A stretch of 47,732 nucleotides of DNA from Bacteroidaceae bacterium (GTDB lineage: Bacteria; Bacteroidota; Bacteroidia; Bacteroidales; Bacteroidaceae), in assembly GCA_017552435.1 (NCBI GenBank), contig JAFZPZ010000107.1:1-47732 (forward strand), read 5' to 3'. A program made the position numbers and the translations under genes. The first letter of the stretch is position 1. Every line of letters begins with the position of its first letter. Shown one piece after another: positions 1 to 7,201 of the stretch. Under the pieces are notes generated by a model that had not been told where the DNA came from, made no database searches, and was given only the letters and a program-made list of their open reading frames with translations.

Positions 1-252
1 ATGCTCGTTATGTGGTTCTTTGTGGTGTGTCTGATGTTGCTCTCAGGTCTCTTTACTCCTGTGCGCTCTATGCCAGACTGGGCCTACATGACCACCTATA
101 TCAACCCCATGCACTATTTTGCCGATGCCATTCGCACTGTTTTCGTACGAGGCGGCAACTTCCAAAGCATAGCCCACCAAGTGTTCGCTCTGTTCTGCAT
201 CGCCTCAGTCATGGCTGTATGGGCTGTTCAGAGCTACAAGAAAAATAACTGA
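1..252 (+). CDS. ABC-2 type transporter permease, C-terminal part
   Basis: Only the last 83 residues are in the window; the gene begins upstream. Two hydrophobic segments flank a loop with the motif SGLFTPVRSMPDW and then NPMHYFADAIR, which is the pattern seen in the last two membrane helices of ABC-2 (YhhJ/YadH-like) permeases. The protein would be the membrane half of an export pump in the inner membrane; the substrate cannot be told from this fragment. The partner ATPase and any second permease should lie upstream. The ATG at position 1 is probably internal. Family call is fairly sure, function beyond that is not. Confidence 0.75.
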   Translation: MLVMWFFVVCLMLLSGLFTPVRSMPDWAYMTTYINPMHYFADAIRTVFVRGGNFQSIAHQVFALFCIASVMAVWAVQSYKKNN

Positions 253-300
253 GTGTGGTTTCACAAAAAGCGTCACAATTTTCACTTTTTACATAAATCG

Positions 301-332
301 TTTGTTTATATATAAAATAATGTGTAATTTTG
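301..332 (+). promoter_or_regulatory. Bacteroidetes-type promoter for the AraC-family gene
   Basis: TTTG at 301-304 and TAATTTTG at 325-332 match the -33/-7 consensus with a 20-base spacer. Transcription would start near 339, giving a short leader before the ATG at 361 and arguing against the TTG start at 352. Confidence 0.6.
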
Positions 333-360
333 CGCCGTAGAACTCCCATTTTTGACGATT

Positions 361-1176
361 ATGCAGGTAGATTTCCGGTATTCCGCCGACTTCCTGGCGA
401 TGAATGCGCCTGAGTTGAGACACACTTGCATGCACCTGCTATGCACAGCTGGAGAGGGCAGCTTTGTGTTTAATGAGCGGTGTTATCACATCGTGAAGAA
501 CGACCTGGTGGTGATACCTATGCCCGCCCGCGTCAGTAATATCGCGGCTCATGCCGACATGCAGGTGGAGTGGTTTGCAGCTGACTATAAGTTCCTACAG
601 AACCTATTGCCATCAAACAACTACGGCATCGGTGGTAGCATCTCGTTGAATCAAGATCCCGTCATCAAACTCACGGATGAACAGGCTGCCCTTCTGCTTG
701 CTGACTTCCACCGGCTACGTGACCGCATGGGCGACCGTCACCTGCTCTTCTACCGCGAACTGATGGGCAGCCTCTGTCTGACCATGATGTACGACATCTT
801 CGAACCTCATGCACAGCGCGATGCCTCCTACACCCACAGCGACCGCACGGCCTATATCGTGAAACAACTCATGGCATTGCTTTCTACTGGCATCAGCCGC
901 ACAGAACGCGACGTGAGCTACTATGCCGAGCGCCTGAACGTGTCTCCTAAGTACCTCTCCGCCACCATCAAGCGTGTGACAGGGCATAGCGTCACTTCCT
1001 ATATCGACCGCCACACCGTACCTATATTAAAAGACTATCTGGGTGACGAACGCATGTCGCTCACCCAGATAGCCGAACTGATGAATTTCGCCTCGCTCTC
1101 GTACTTCAGCCGCTACTGCACCAAACATCTTGGCCAGTCGCCCAGCGAGTACCGCCAGAGCCTACAGCCGAAATAA
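361..1176 (+). CDS. AraC-family transcriptional regulator
   Basis: This 271-residue protein has a cupin-like N-terminal half (CMHLLCTAGEGSFVFNE, then VVIPMPARV) and a C-terminal pair of helix-turn-helix units. The HTH region includes YYAERLNVSPKYLSATIK, then LTQIAELMNFASLSYFSRY, ending in the GQSPSEYR signature of AraC proteins. It is expected to bind DNA and switch transcription in response to an unknown ligand. A TTG nine bases upstream is in frame, but the ATG at 361 fits the promoter better. It stands alone between the transporter tail and a secreted peptidase gene and ends in its own hairpin terminator, so its target genes are not obvious from context. Confidence 0.88.
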   Translation: MQVDFRYSADFLAMNAPELRHTCMHLLCTAGEGSFVFNERCYHIVKNDLVVIPMPARVSNIAAHADMQVEWFAADYKFLQNLLPSNNYGIGGSISLNQDPVIKLTDEQAALLLADFHRLRDRMGDRHLLFYRELMGSLCLTMMYDIFEPHAQRDASYTHSDRTAYIVKQLMALLSTGISRTERDVSYYAERLNVSPKYLSATIKRVTGHSVTSYIDRHTVPILKDYLGDERMSLTQIAELMNFASLSYFSRYCTKHLGQSPSEYRQSLQPK

Positions 1177-1198
1177 TCCTAATTTTTCTCAAAAGATT

Positions 1199-1230
1199 CC
1201 TCCGTATCGCTGGTGGTATGGAGGATTTTT
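1199..1230 (+). terminator. Rho-independent terminator after the AraC gene
   Basis: CCTCCGTA (1199-1206) pairs with TATGGAGG (1217-1224), eight pairs with one G-U, followed by ATTTTT. It ends just before the -7 box of the next gene. Confidence 0.6.
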
Positions 1231-1232
1231 CG

Positions 1233-1240
1233 TACCTTTG
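1233..1240 (+). promoter_or_regulatory. -7 box TACCTTTG of the HELGH peptidase gene
   Basis: A perfect TACCTTTG box 41 bases upstream of the ATG at 1281. No convincing -33 element is visible. Confidence 0.5.
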
Positions 1241-1280
1241 GCACAAATAATATAAAATCTCATTAACTATCTCAGGGAAT

Positions 1281-2501
1281 ATGAGAATAATAACAGTCAT
1301 TTGTACAGTATTGATAACGTGCGGTCTTAGTGCATCAGCACAAAAGCGCATTTACATCCCAGAAGACATGCGTGGCATGAATCTGGAGAGCGACACTTCG
1401 AAATGGTGCTGGAAACGGTCTGCAGAGACCCGCGACTGCATTTTTATGTGGGAACGCGGATTCGGCAATGATTTGCAGAACCCGCCGCGACTTGAGGACC
1501 AGCCCATGGATTTCAACCTTTCTGTGCTCATGGAGCGTGTGCAGTCGTTTTACACCTTCTTCCGCGATACGCTGCATTTCGTGAAGGGCGACTCAAAGGC
1601 CGACTACTACAAGATGATGGTCTTTGTGAAGTACTCGCTCGACGGCTCGGCATACGGCGGCACCTACGACAATTTCATCGGTGCCCTGTGGGTGGCCCCC
1701 AACCGCATACAGGACAAGACGATGAATTGTATGGCTCATGAGTTGGGCCACTCGTTCCAGACACAGATAGTGGCCGACGGCATGGGTGAAGCGTGGGGTG
1801 GATGCGGTTTCTTCGAAATGACCTCGCAGTGGATGCTCTGGCAGGTGAACCCTTGGTGGCTACGTGATGAGAACGATCACTTCGAAGCCTTCAAGACGCT
1901 GACCCACAAGGCTTATTTGGCTGTGGAGAATATCTATCACTCGCCCTACGTCATCCAGTGGTGGAGCGACCTGCACGGACGGGCTTCGATAGCCGAGCTG
2001 TATCGTCAGGGACGCGTTGGCGAAGACCCCGTCATCACCTACAAACGAATGTACGGCCTCTCACAAAGTGACTTCAACGCCGAGATGCTACGGGGCTATC
2101 AGCATCTTGTGAACTTCGACTTCACCCACGCCCGACGTGAGACCCGTCCCTACGCCTGCACCTTCACGTGTCCGTTGGACACTCTTAGCGGCGGATGGCT
2201 ACAGCCCGAAAACATGCCTGAGGAGTACGGTTTCAACGCCATCCCGCTACCTGTAGGCAAGAAGCGTTTTCGTTTAGAACTGAAAGGCGACCAAGTGCTG
2301 TTCGGCTTCGTGGGTGTGACATCGGAAGGCGAATCAATCTACGGCGATGTAGGCAATCCTCTGTTCACCTGTCCGAAAGACAAAGAACTAAAACATCTCT
2401 ATCTCGTCGTGATGGGTGCTCCAAGCGAACATACACAACTTCAAGCTGGTGATGGCAACGGCACGACTGCCACATTCCCCTATAAGTTCCGGGTAAGATA
2501 G
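1281..2501 (+). CDS. Secreted zinc metallopeptidase-like protein (DUF6055-like)
   Basis: 406 residues with a signal peptide (MRIITVICTVLITCGLSASA, cleavage probably before QKR). The zinc-binding motif HELGH lies at residues 153-157, followed by GEAWGG and an aromatic stretch around SQWMLWQVNPWW. This arrangement resembles the DUF6055 group of putative gluzincin metallopeptidases found in gut Bacteroidetes and Clostridia. The signal peptide places it outside the cytoplasm, where it could cut host or dietary glycoproteins; that role is inference. Motif and export signal are seen directly, the family assignment is from memory of the pattern. It has its own -7 box and is not obviously in an operon. 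Confidence 0.65.
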   Translation: MRIITVICTVLITCGLSASAQKRIYIPEDMRGMNLESDTSKWCWKRSAETRDCIFMWERGFGNDLQNPPRLEDQPMDFNLSVLMERVQSFYTFFRDTLHFVKGDSKADYYKMMVFVKYSLDGSAYGGTYDNFIGALWVAPNRIQDKTMNCMAHELGHSFQTQIVADGMGEAWGGCGFFEMTSQWMLWQVNPWWLRDENDHFEAFKTLTHKAYLAVENIYHSPYVIQWWSDLHGRASIAELYRQGRVGEDPVITYKRMYGLSQSDFNAEMLRGYQHLVNFDFTHARRETRPYACTFTCPLDTLSGGWLQPENMPEEYGFNAIPLPVGKKRFRLELKGDQVLFGFVGVTSEGESIYGDVGNPLFTCPKDKELKHLYLVVMGAPSEHTQLQAGDGNGTTATFPYKFRVR

Positions 2502-2792
2502 AAAGGTACGGCATTGCTCAACGGATATCTCCTTGATGTCCTGCTCTGTCAGGGGAGCACACCGCGTTTCAGCGTTTCAGTTGTTACAGTTGTTTTTACC
2601 CTATTTTTGAGAAAAGGCAAAATTAAACTCTATATTTATATATATATAAATATAGAAGTATTTTTAGGGGTGAAAATAGCCTATTTTGAACTGTAACAAC
2701 TGTAACGCGTAACGCAGATTGCGCATTAAAAATGAAAGAAGAAATTTGAAAAATTTCTTGACAATTATTCGTGAACCGCAATGGAGTCGCCG

Positions 2793-2800
2793 TACCTTTG
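2793..2800 (+). promoter_or_regulatory. -7 box TACCTTTG of the HU-like gene
   Basis: A perfect -7 box about 195 bases upstream of the HU start. The -33 element is not clear. Confidence 0.5.
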
Positions 2801-2955
2801 CAGTGTCGAAAGAAAGACAGAAACGGCCCCGCTCGCCAGCAAGGAAGATTTCCCAGGTGCACCAAAATTTTCTCCCTGCCCAGAGCGCAAAATTCCAGTC
2901 CGAAACCGACAAACGAGATCTAAAACTAACTACTAACCCGACCTTCCCACAGTCG

Positions 2956-2980
2956 CCCCCTAAAGGGGGCTGGGGGGTCC
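2956..2980. repeat. GC-rich palindromic interspersed repeat
   Basis: CCCCCTAAAGGGGGC followed by a second G run and TCC. The same core recurs at 18525-18546, 18597-18619 and 25313-25336, with relatives at 4256-4315, 6497-6535, 6655-6691 and 15466-15492. Confidence 0.7.
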
Positions 2981-2995
2981 AAAAACTTTACAACT

Positions 2996-3553
2996 ATGGC
3001 AATGAAAGTAAAAGCAATCGAGAAGAAACTGAAGTTCACCAAGGACGAGAACGACCCCGGCGTATGGCGCTACGTGATGCAGCCCGAGCTCTACACCTCG
3101 CTCTCCCAGAAGAAGGTCATCAAGGAAGCAGCCCTGCGCAGCGGCGTGAGCCAGGGCGTGATGCAGGCCTGCTGGGATGCAGCCGGCGAGGTCATCAAGG
3201 CCTGGGCAACCGAGGGTCACAGCGTGGCACTGCCCGGACTCGGCACCATGCGCTTCGGCCTCCGCTCTAAGGCCGTCGAGGACGTCAACGACGTGAAAAC
3301 CAAGCTCATCCGTAGCCGCCGCATCATCTTCACCCCCGATGTGGACCTGAAGGAGGAACTGGCAGGCACCGCCATCCAGATCACCTGCTACGACCGTAAC
3401 GGCAACGAGGTGAAGCGTGTCACCAGCGCCGACGACGGCACCGTGGAAGATGAGAGCCTCACCGGAGATTCCGGAAATTCCGGAAATACCGGCGAAGGTG
3501 GCAACACCGGCGACAACGGTGGCGGTGACGGCCCAATCGGAGACGCTGAGTGA
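2996..3553 (+). CDS. HU-like DNA-binding protein with Gly/Asn-rich tail
   Basis: 185 residues. The first 125 resemble the Bacteroidetes HU/IHF-like family: helices with SQKKVIKEAALRSGVSQGV, the turn HSVALPGLGTMRFGLRSK, and a strand reading SRRIIFTPDVDLKEEL. After residue 145 the protein turns into an acidic low-complexity tail of Gly, Asn, Asp and Glu. In Bacteroides and Prevotella this family typically lies beside a smalltalk peptide, an N-acetylmuramoyl-alanine amidase and a VirE-like gene. Here the smalltalk peptide follows, no amidase is present, and a VapE-like gene lies 22 kb away. The role is probably DNA or nucleoid binding tied to a mobile or prophage-derived module; that is inference. 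Confidence 0.82.
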   Translation: MAMKVKAIEKKLKFTKDENDPGVWRYVMQPELYTSLSQKKVIKEAALRSGVSQGVMQACWDAAGEVIKAWATEGHSVALPGLGTMRFGLRSKAVEDVNDVKTKLIRSRRIIFTPDVDLKEELAGTAIQITCYDRNGNEVKRVTSADDGTVEDESLTGDSGNSGNTGEGGNTGDNGGGDGPIGDAE

Positions 3554-3585
3554 ATTTAATCCGGGCTCAATGCCCGGGTTAAATT
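3553..3585 (+). other. Strong hairpin between HU and smalltalk genes
   Basis: AATTTAATCCGGGC (3553-3566) pairs with GCCCGGGTTAAATT (3572-3585): 14 pairs with one G-U and a 5-base loop, starting on the last base of the HU stop codon. No U tract follows, so it may stabilise or attenuate the message rather than fully terminate it. Confidence 0.55.
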
Positions 3586-3586
3586 G

Positions 3587-3614
3587 GATTAAAGATTAAA
3601 GATTAAGGATTAAA
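3587..3614. repeat. Heptamer tandem repeat, unit GATTAAA
   Basis: Four direct heptamers (GATTAAA, GATTAAA, GATTAAG, GATTAAA) directly after the hairpin, in the gap between two genes. Confidence 0.7.
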
Positions 3615-3711
3615 AATTATTTGAGGATTTTCGAGGGCAAAAGCAATCGTCGTTAACTTCGAGCGTAGCGATAACTCCGTTAACTCCTTTAACTTCTAAA
3701 TTCAAAAAGCT

Positions 3712-3813
3712 ATGAAAAAAGAAACTTGGAAATTCATCATTCAGACGATAATCGCCATTCTGACGGCTATCGCAACCAGCCTGGGAGTCACCTCCTGCAT
3801 GGGGCTAATCTAA
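3712..3813 (+). CDS. Smalltalk family small membrane peptide
   Basis: A 33-residue peptide beginning MKKETWKFIIQTIIAILTAI and ending SCMGLI. It has a charged start and a single hydrophobic helix. It matches the pattern of the 'smalltalk' peptides that commonly follow HU-like genes in Bacteroidales, and the position 158 bases after the HU stop supports this. The SLGVTSC stretch near the end could be a lipoprotein-like cysteine. Function is unknown in the family; a membrane location is likely. Too short for most gene callers. Confidence 0.75.
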   Translation: MKKETWKFIIQTIIAILTAIATSLGVTSCMGLI

Positions 3814-3856
3814 TTCAAAATTAAAAATTCAAAATTATAAAATTAAAAAATGGCTT

Positions 3857-3893
3857 GCTGGGCTCGTGTCATGATGATGCGGGCCCAGCTTTT
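3857..3893. terminator. Bidirectional terminator between smalltalk and YfhO genes
   Basis: CTGGGCTCG (3858-3866) pairs with CGGGCCCAG (3880-3888), one G-U pair, followed on the plus strand by CTTTTG. On the minus strand the same stem is followed by AAGCCATTTTTT, so it can end both converging genes. Confidence 0.65.
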
Positions 3894-3906
3894 GTGTTTC
3901 AGCAAT

Positions 3907-6561
3907 TTACAAAGAATGCTTCTTCCGATAGAAGCTGAAGGCAAGCAATGCGATGAGCATCAGAACCAGCAGAGCAAGGGCGGTGTAAGCAATAGCCTCG
4001 GTGATATGCACCGTCTGCGGGTCGAAGGTCATGATGACCTCATGTTCGCCAGCAGGAACCTTGATGGCCCGCAGCACATAGTTGGCACGGGCAATGTCCG
4101 TCGGCTCACCATCGATGGTGCAAGTCCAACCGGGATAATATATCTCACTAAAGACAACTACCCCACCCTTCTGACTCTTCACCTTGTAGGCAAGACGATT
4201 GGCTTCGTAGCTGGTCAGTTCGACAGACCCTTCCGGACCTTCAAGACCCTCTAAATCTCCCTTAAAGGGAGACTTTATCTCCTCCCCTTTAAGGGGAGGT
4301 CGGGAAGGGTCTGTGGAGTCAGAGAGGGTCTTCTCAAACTTCTCGTCCACGACGGCAACCTTTCTGAGGTCCGTATCGTGCAGGGCTGCTATCTCGGCAT
4401 CGGCATCGGGAACGTAGTTAATTGCGTTGACGAACCATCCGTTTCCTTGTGCCCAAGGATTCTGGACTGGCAGCTTGCCATTGTCCTTCAAACCGAGGAT
4501 GACATATTTTGTATTGAGCATGTTGAGCACCGGGAAAAGGCTGTCGCCCGGGCAGTCCTCCAGATGTCCCACGCTCTCGACAACGGCCTTGTTGATGCGG
4601 CTCATCTCGCCCTGCAGGTGCTCCTCGATGAGCTCCTGATAGCGACGCAGCTTGGCTGGATGGTAACCGCCTATGCTCTTGTGATAGTAGGAGGTCGTGT
4701 TGTCGTTGAAGGTGCTCACGCTCAGGTTCAGCACGCGATAATAGGTGTCGGTGTCCTGACAGATGACGCGGTCGGCATCAGTCTGCGGGAAGGCCTGTTC
4801 ATTGCTCTGCGGACGGGTGAACATGCCGTCGTTGAGGTAGCGCTTGTTGATGCCCCACATATCCACAAGGCACAGCACAAGGATGCCTGCCACCATAGGC
4901 GTGCTCTTGAGCTTGCCAAAGCGGTAAGCCAGCAGCAGGGCGGTTCCGATAGCAACGACAATGAAACTGCGGAGGGCATCGGTGGTAAACATAGCCCGAC
5001 GCATCTCGCTCATGTTGTTCATAATCTGCCCCGCCATCTCCTGCGGGATATAGCCGGCACTGACATACTGCTGCATGTACATCTGATCAGAGGAAGAAAT
5101 GTAGTTGCCGAAGAAAGCATCGGGCATGAGCCAGAAGAGCAACGCCATGCCACCGGTCAGGGCAAAGCTGATAGTTATATAATGTACGCGCGGGAGTCCG
5201 TCTTCCTTGCCACGAAGGCAATCGGGGTCTTCAATCACCTTCTTCAGGGCCATCATGGCGAGCAAGGGGATGGTGAACTCGGCAATCACGAGGATGCTGG
5301 CTACGGTACGGAACTTGTCATACATGGGCACATAATCCAGGAAGAAGTCGGTAAAGCCCATGAAGTTCTTGCCCCACGAGAGCAGGATGCTCAGCGCCGT
5401 GGCTGCCAGGAGGCACCACTTCATGGGACCTTTCACAATGAAGAAGCTGAGCCAGAAGAGCATCAGCACGAAAGCGCCGACATAGACGGGGCCACTGGTT
5501 CCAGGCTGTTCGCCCCAGTACTGCGTGAAGGCACGATAGACAGGGATGAAGTCCTGCTTGGCATGTTTCATGGCGGTCTTGTTGTCGGCCAAGATCTGAC
5601 TGGCACCGCCCTTGGTGTTGGGCACGAGGAGTGTCCACGTCTCGCCGATGCCGTAGCTCCACATGGTGATATAGCTGCGCTCCAGTCCGCTGGAAGTCTG
5701 GTCGGCAGGGTCTTTGGTCTTCTGCGTCAGCTCGCTCTTGCCGCGCATGCTCTCCTTGCTGTATTCCCAAGTATGGTAGAGATTGCTCACGTTGATGCAG
5801 ACACCCAGGATGCCGCCGATGGCAAAGCAAAGGGTAGCGCGGAGCCACTTCGCAAACGCTTTCTGTCGAATGGCATCGATGAGGAAAGCCAGCGCCATGA
5901 GGCCAACGACAAAGAGGAAGTAGTAGGTCATCTGCACGTGGTTGCTGAGCACCTGCATGGCAGTGAAGAAGCCCGTCACAACGATGCCGAGCAGATACTT
6001 CCCGCGATAGCAGAGCACCATGCCGCCGATAGTGGGCGGAATGAAGCTCAGGGTCAGGAGTTTCCAGATGTGTCCGGCCTGAATGATGATGAAATAGTAG
6101 CTGCTGAATGCCCAGAGCACAGCGCCGAGGGCTGCCATCCAGACGCGGAAATCAAAGGCCCGCAGCATGATGTAGAAGCCCAACAGCATCATGAAGACAT
6201 AGGCTGCATAGGCCGAGAGTCCGGGCAGGCCGAGCTGATAGACACGCTCCAATGTGCTCAATGTCTCAGTACTGCGGTAGCTGGGACTCATCTGATAGGT
6301 CGGCATACCGCAGAAGAGCGTGTTGGTCCAACGGGTACGCTCGCCATTATGAGTGGCGCGGTACTGCTCCATCTCCACGCCGCTGCCCACACCGCCGGTA
6401 TGGTCATGACCCGTCAAAACCAGCCCGTCGCGAATGGGCACGATGAAATACACCACGCTGACAGCCACAAAGAACAGGATGGCCAGCAAGTCGGAGACCC
6501 ACCCCCTGCCCTCCCTTGTAGGGAGGGAGCAGTTACTATTTGACATTGTGTTCTCGCTCAT
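3907..6561 (-). CDS. YfhO family multi-pass membrane protein
   Basis: 884 residues with about a dozen hydrophobic helices, the early loop VLTGHDHTGGVGSGVEMEQYR and a C-terminal periplasmic stretch with SEIYYPGWTCTIDGEP before a last helix. These are marks of the YfhO family, large inner-membrane proteins of the GT-C type thought to act in glycosylation of cell-surface polymers; the exact substrate is unknown. Two interspersed GC-rich palindromic repeats are read in frame: one gives SLPTREGRGW near the N-terminus, the other gives about 25 Pro/Lys/Gly/Glu-rich residues late in the protein. It follows rpsO on the same strand after that gene's terminator; no separate promoter is obvious in the short gap. 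Confidence 0.88.
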   Translation of the reverse strand: MSENTMSNSNCSLPTREGRGWVSDLLAILFFVAVSVVYFIVPIRDGLVLTGHDHTGGVGSGVEMEQYRATHNGERTRWTNTLFCGMPTYQMSPSYRSTETLSTLERVYQLGLPGLSAYAAYVFMMLLGFYIMLRAFDFRVWMAALGAVLWAFSSYYFIIIQAGHIWKLLTLSFIPPTIGGMVLCYRGKYLLGIVVTGFFTAMQVLSNHVQMTYYFLFVVGLMALAFLIDAIRQKAFAKWLRATLCFAIGGILGVCINVSNLYHTWEYSKESMRGKSELTQKTKDPADQTSSGLERSYITMWSYGIGETWTLLVPNTKGGASQILADNKTAMKHAKQDFIPVYRAFTQYWGEQPGTSGPVYVGAFVLMLFWLSFFIVKGPMKWCLLAATALSILLSWGKNFMGFTDFFLDYVPMYDKFRTVASILVIAEFTIPLLAMMALKKVIEDPDCLRGKEDGLPRVHYITISFALTGGMALLFWLMPDAFFGNYISSSDQMYMQQYVSAGYIPQEMAGQIMNNMSEMRRAMFTTDALRSFIVVAIGTALLLAYRFGKLKSTPMVAGILVLCLVDMWGINKRYLNDGMFTRPQSNEQAFPQTDADRVICQDTDTYYRVLNLSVSTFNDNTTSYYHKSIGGYHPAKLRRYQELIEEHLQGEMSRINKAVVESVGHLEDCPGDSLFPVLNMLNTKYVILGLKDNGKLPVQNPWAQGNGWFVNAINYVPDADAEIAALHDTDLRKVAVVDEKFEKTLSDSTDPSRPPLKGEEIKSPFKGDLEGLEGPEGSVELTSYEANRLAYKVKSQKGGVVVFSEIYYPGWTCTIDGEPTDIARANYVLRAIKVPAGEHEVIMTFDPQTVHITEAIAYTALALLVLMLIALLAFSFYRKKHSL
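4256..4315. repeat. Pair of palindromic repeats inside the YfhO gene
   Basis: TCTCCCTTAAAGGGAGA (4256-4272) and CCTCCCCTTTAAGGGGAGG (4281-4299), then a G-rich arm. Both are read through in frame by the minus-strand gene. Confidence 0.75.
6497..6535. repeat. Palindromic repeat at the start of the YfhO gene
   Basis: CCCTCCCTTGTAGGGAGGGAG with a flanking CCACCCCCTG arm, translated as part of the YfhO N-terminus. An inverted relative lies at 6655-6691, just downstream of rpsO. Confidence 0.75.
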
Positions 6562-6590
6562 TGTATATAAGGTAATTTCTAATTGCTAAT

Positions 6591-6626
6591 AAAAAAAGAA
6601 GTGAGGAGTGCGAACACTTCTCACTT
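6591..6626 (-). terminator. Terminator of rpsO
   Basis: On the minus strand AAGTGAGAAGTG pairs with CACTCCTCACTT around a TTCG loop and is followed by TTTTTTT. It lies between rpsO and the YfhO gene. Confidence 0.75.
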
Positions 6627-6654
6627 GGTTCAAGCTTCGCCTCGTATAAGGCAA

Positions 6655-6691
6655 CCACTCCCTCCCTACAAGGGAGGGATGGGGTGGGTCT
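6655..6691. repeat. Palindromic repeat after rpsO
   Basis: CTCCCTCCCTACAAGGGAGG followed by GATGGGGTGGGTC. It is the inverted counterpart of the copy inside the YfhO N-terminus and sits immediately 3' of the rpsO stop. Confidence 0.7.
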
Positions 6692-6693
6692 GC

Positions 6694-6963
6694 TTATTTA
6701 CGCAGGCCGAGAGCTTTGACAATTGCACGATAGCGGTTGATGTCGCGAGCCTTCAGGTAGTTAAGCAGGGCGCGACGCTTGCCGACCAGACCAGTCAGGG
6801 CACGCTCGGTGCTGTGGTCCTTGCGGTTCTGCTTCATGTGCTCGGTCAGGTGAGCAATGCGGTAGCTGAACAGAGCGATCTGGCTCTCAGCGCTGCCGGT
6901 GTCGGTCTTACTCTGACCATACTGGCCAAAAATCTCTTCTTTCTTAGCTGAATCTAAGTACAT
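6694..6963 (-). CDS. rpsO: 30S ribosomal protein S15
   Basis: 89 residues starting MYLDSAKKEEIFGQYGQ, with the conserved segments DTGSAESQIALFSYRI, LTEHMKQNRKDHSTERAL and KRRALLNYLKARDINRY. S15 binds 16S rRNA early in small-subunit assembly. The open frame extends upstream to 7152, but the -7 box at 7038-7045 lies inside that extension and the family is 88-89 residues, so the start at 6963 is clear. The roughly 70-base leader could hold an autoregulatory site, as in other bacteria, but none was recognised. Confidence 0.97.
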   Translation of the reverse strand: MYLDSAKKEEIFGQYGQSKTDTGSAESQIALFSYRIAHLTEHMKQNRKDHSTERALTGLVGKRRALLNYLKARDINRYRAIVKALGLRK

Positions 6964-7037
6964 AATTTTGTTTGTTATGTGTTGAACTTGTTTGTCGAAC
7001 AGCACCTCTCGTCGGCACTGTTTCGCAAATGCGGCTG

Positions 7038-7045
7038 CAAAGGTA
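7038..7045 (-). promoter_or_regulatory. -7 box TACCTTTG of rpsO
   Basis: CAAAGGTA on the plus strand, 75 bases upstream of the rpsO ATG. The upstream -33 region is occupied by heptamer repeats and shows no TTTG. Confidence 0.55.
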
Positions 7046-7051
7046 CGAAAA

Positions 7052-7086
7052 AAAGTGAAAAGTGAAAAATTAAAAATTAAAAATGA
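7052..7086. repeat. Heptamer tandem repeat, units AAAGTGA/AAAATTA
   Basis: Five heptamers (AAAGTGA twice, AAAATTA twice, AAAATGA) immediately upstream of the rpsO -7 box. Confidence 0.65.
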
Positions 7087-7141
7087 TGCGAAAAGTGAAA
7101 AATTAATGCATTTATTATGTTTTTTTCGCATGAGGGGCAAT

Positions 7142-7172
7142 AAAAACCCCACTGTGGAGAACCACAGCGGGG
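7142..7172 (-). terminator. Terminator of the BspA-like gene
   Basis: On the minus strand CCCCGCTGTGG pairs with CCACAGTGGGG (11 pairs, one G-U) around a 4-base loop, followed by TTTTTATT. Confidence 0.8.
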
Positions 7173-7201
7173 GAATTACTTGCCTTAAATTGGATTATCT
7201 C

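Larger units (their letters stand above)
2502..2995 (+). other. Intergenic region and long leader of the HU gene
   Basis: No gene is supported here. It contains an AT run near 2630-2655, a -7 box TACCTTTG at 2793-2800, a leader of about 190 bases, the motif TCCCTGCCCAGAG near 2872 that recurs upstream of the VapE-like gene, and a GC-rich palindromic repeat at 2956-2980. A reading frame from 2719 runs through this leader into the HU gene in another phase and is treated as a shadow. Confidence 0.5.

Noticed and set aside
2719-3270. A 183-codon frame starting upstream of and overlapping the HU gene
   Set aside because: It crosses the promoter and leader of HU and encodes low-complexity basic residues; the HU frame is the recognisable one.
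4378-6543. A 721-codon plus-strand open frame opposite YfhO
   Set aside because: It is the antisense of a clear YfhO gene, has a His/Glu/Gly-heavy composition typical of such shadows and no recognisable domain.
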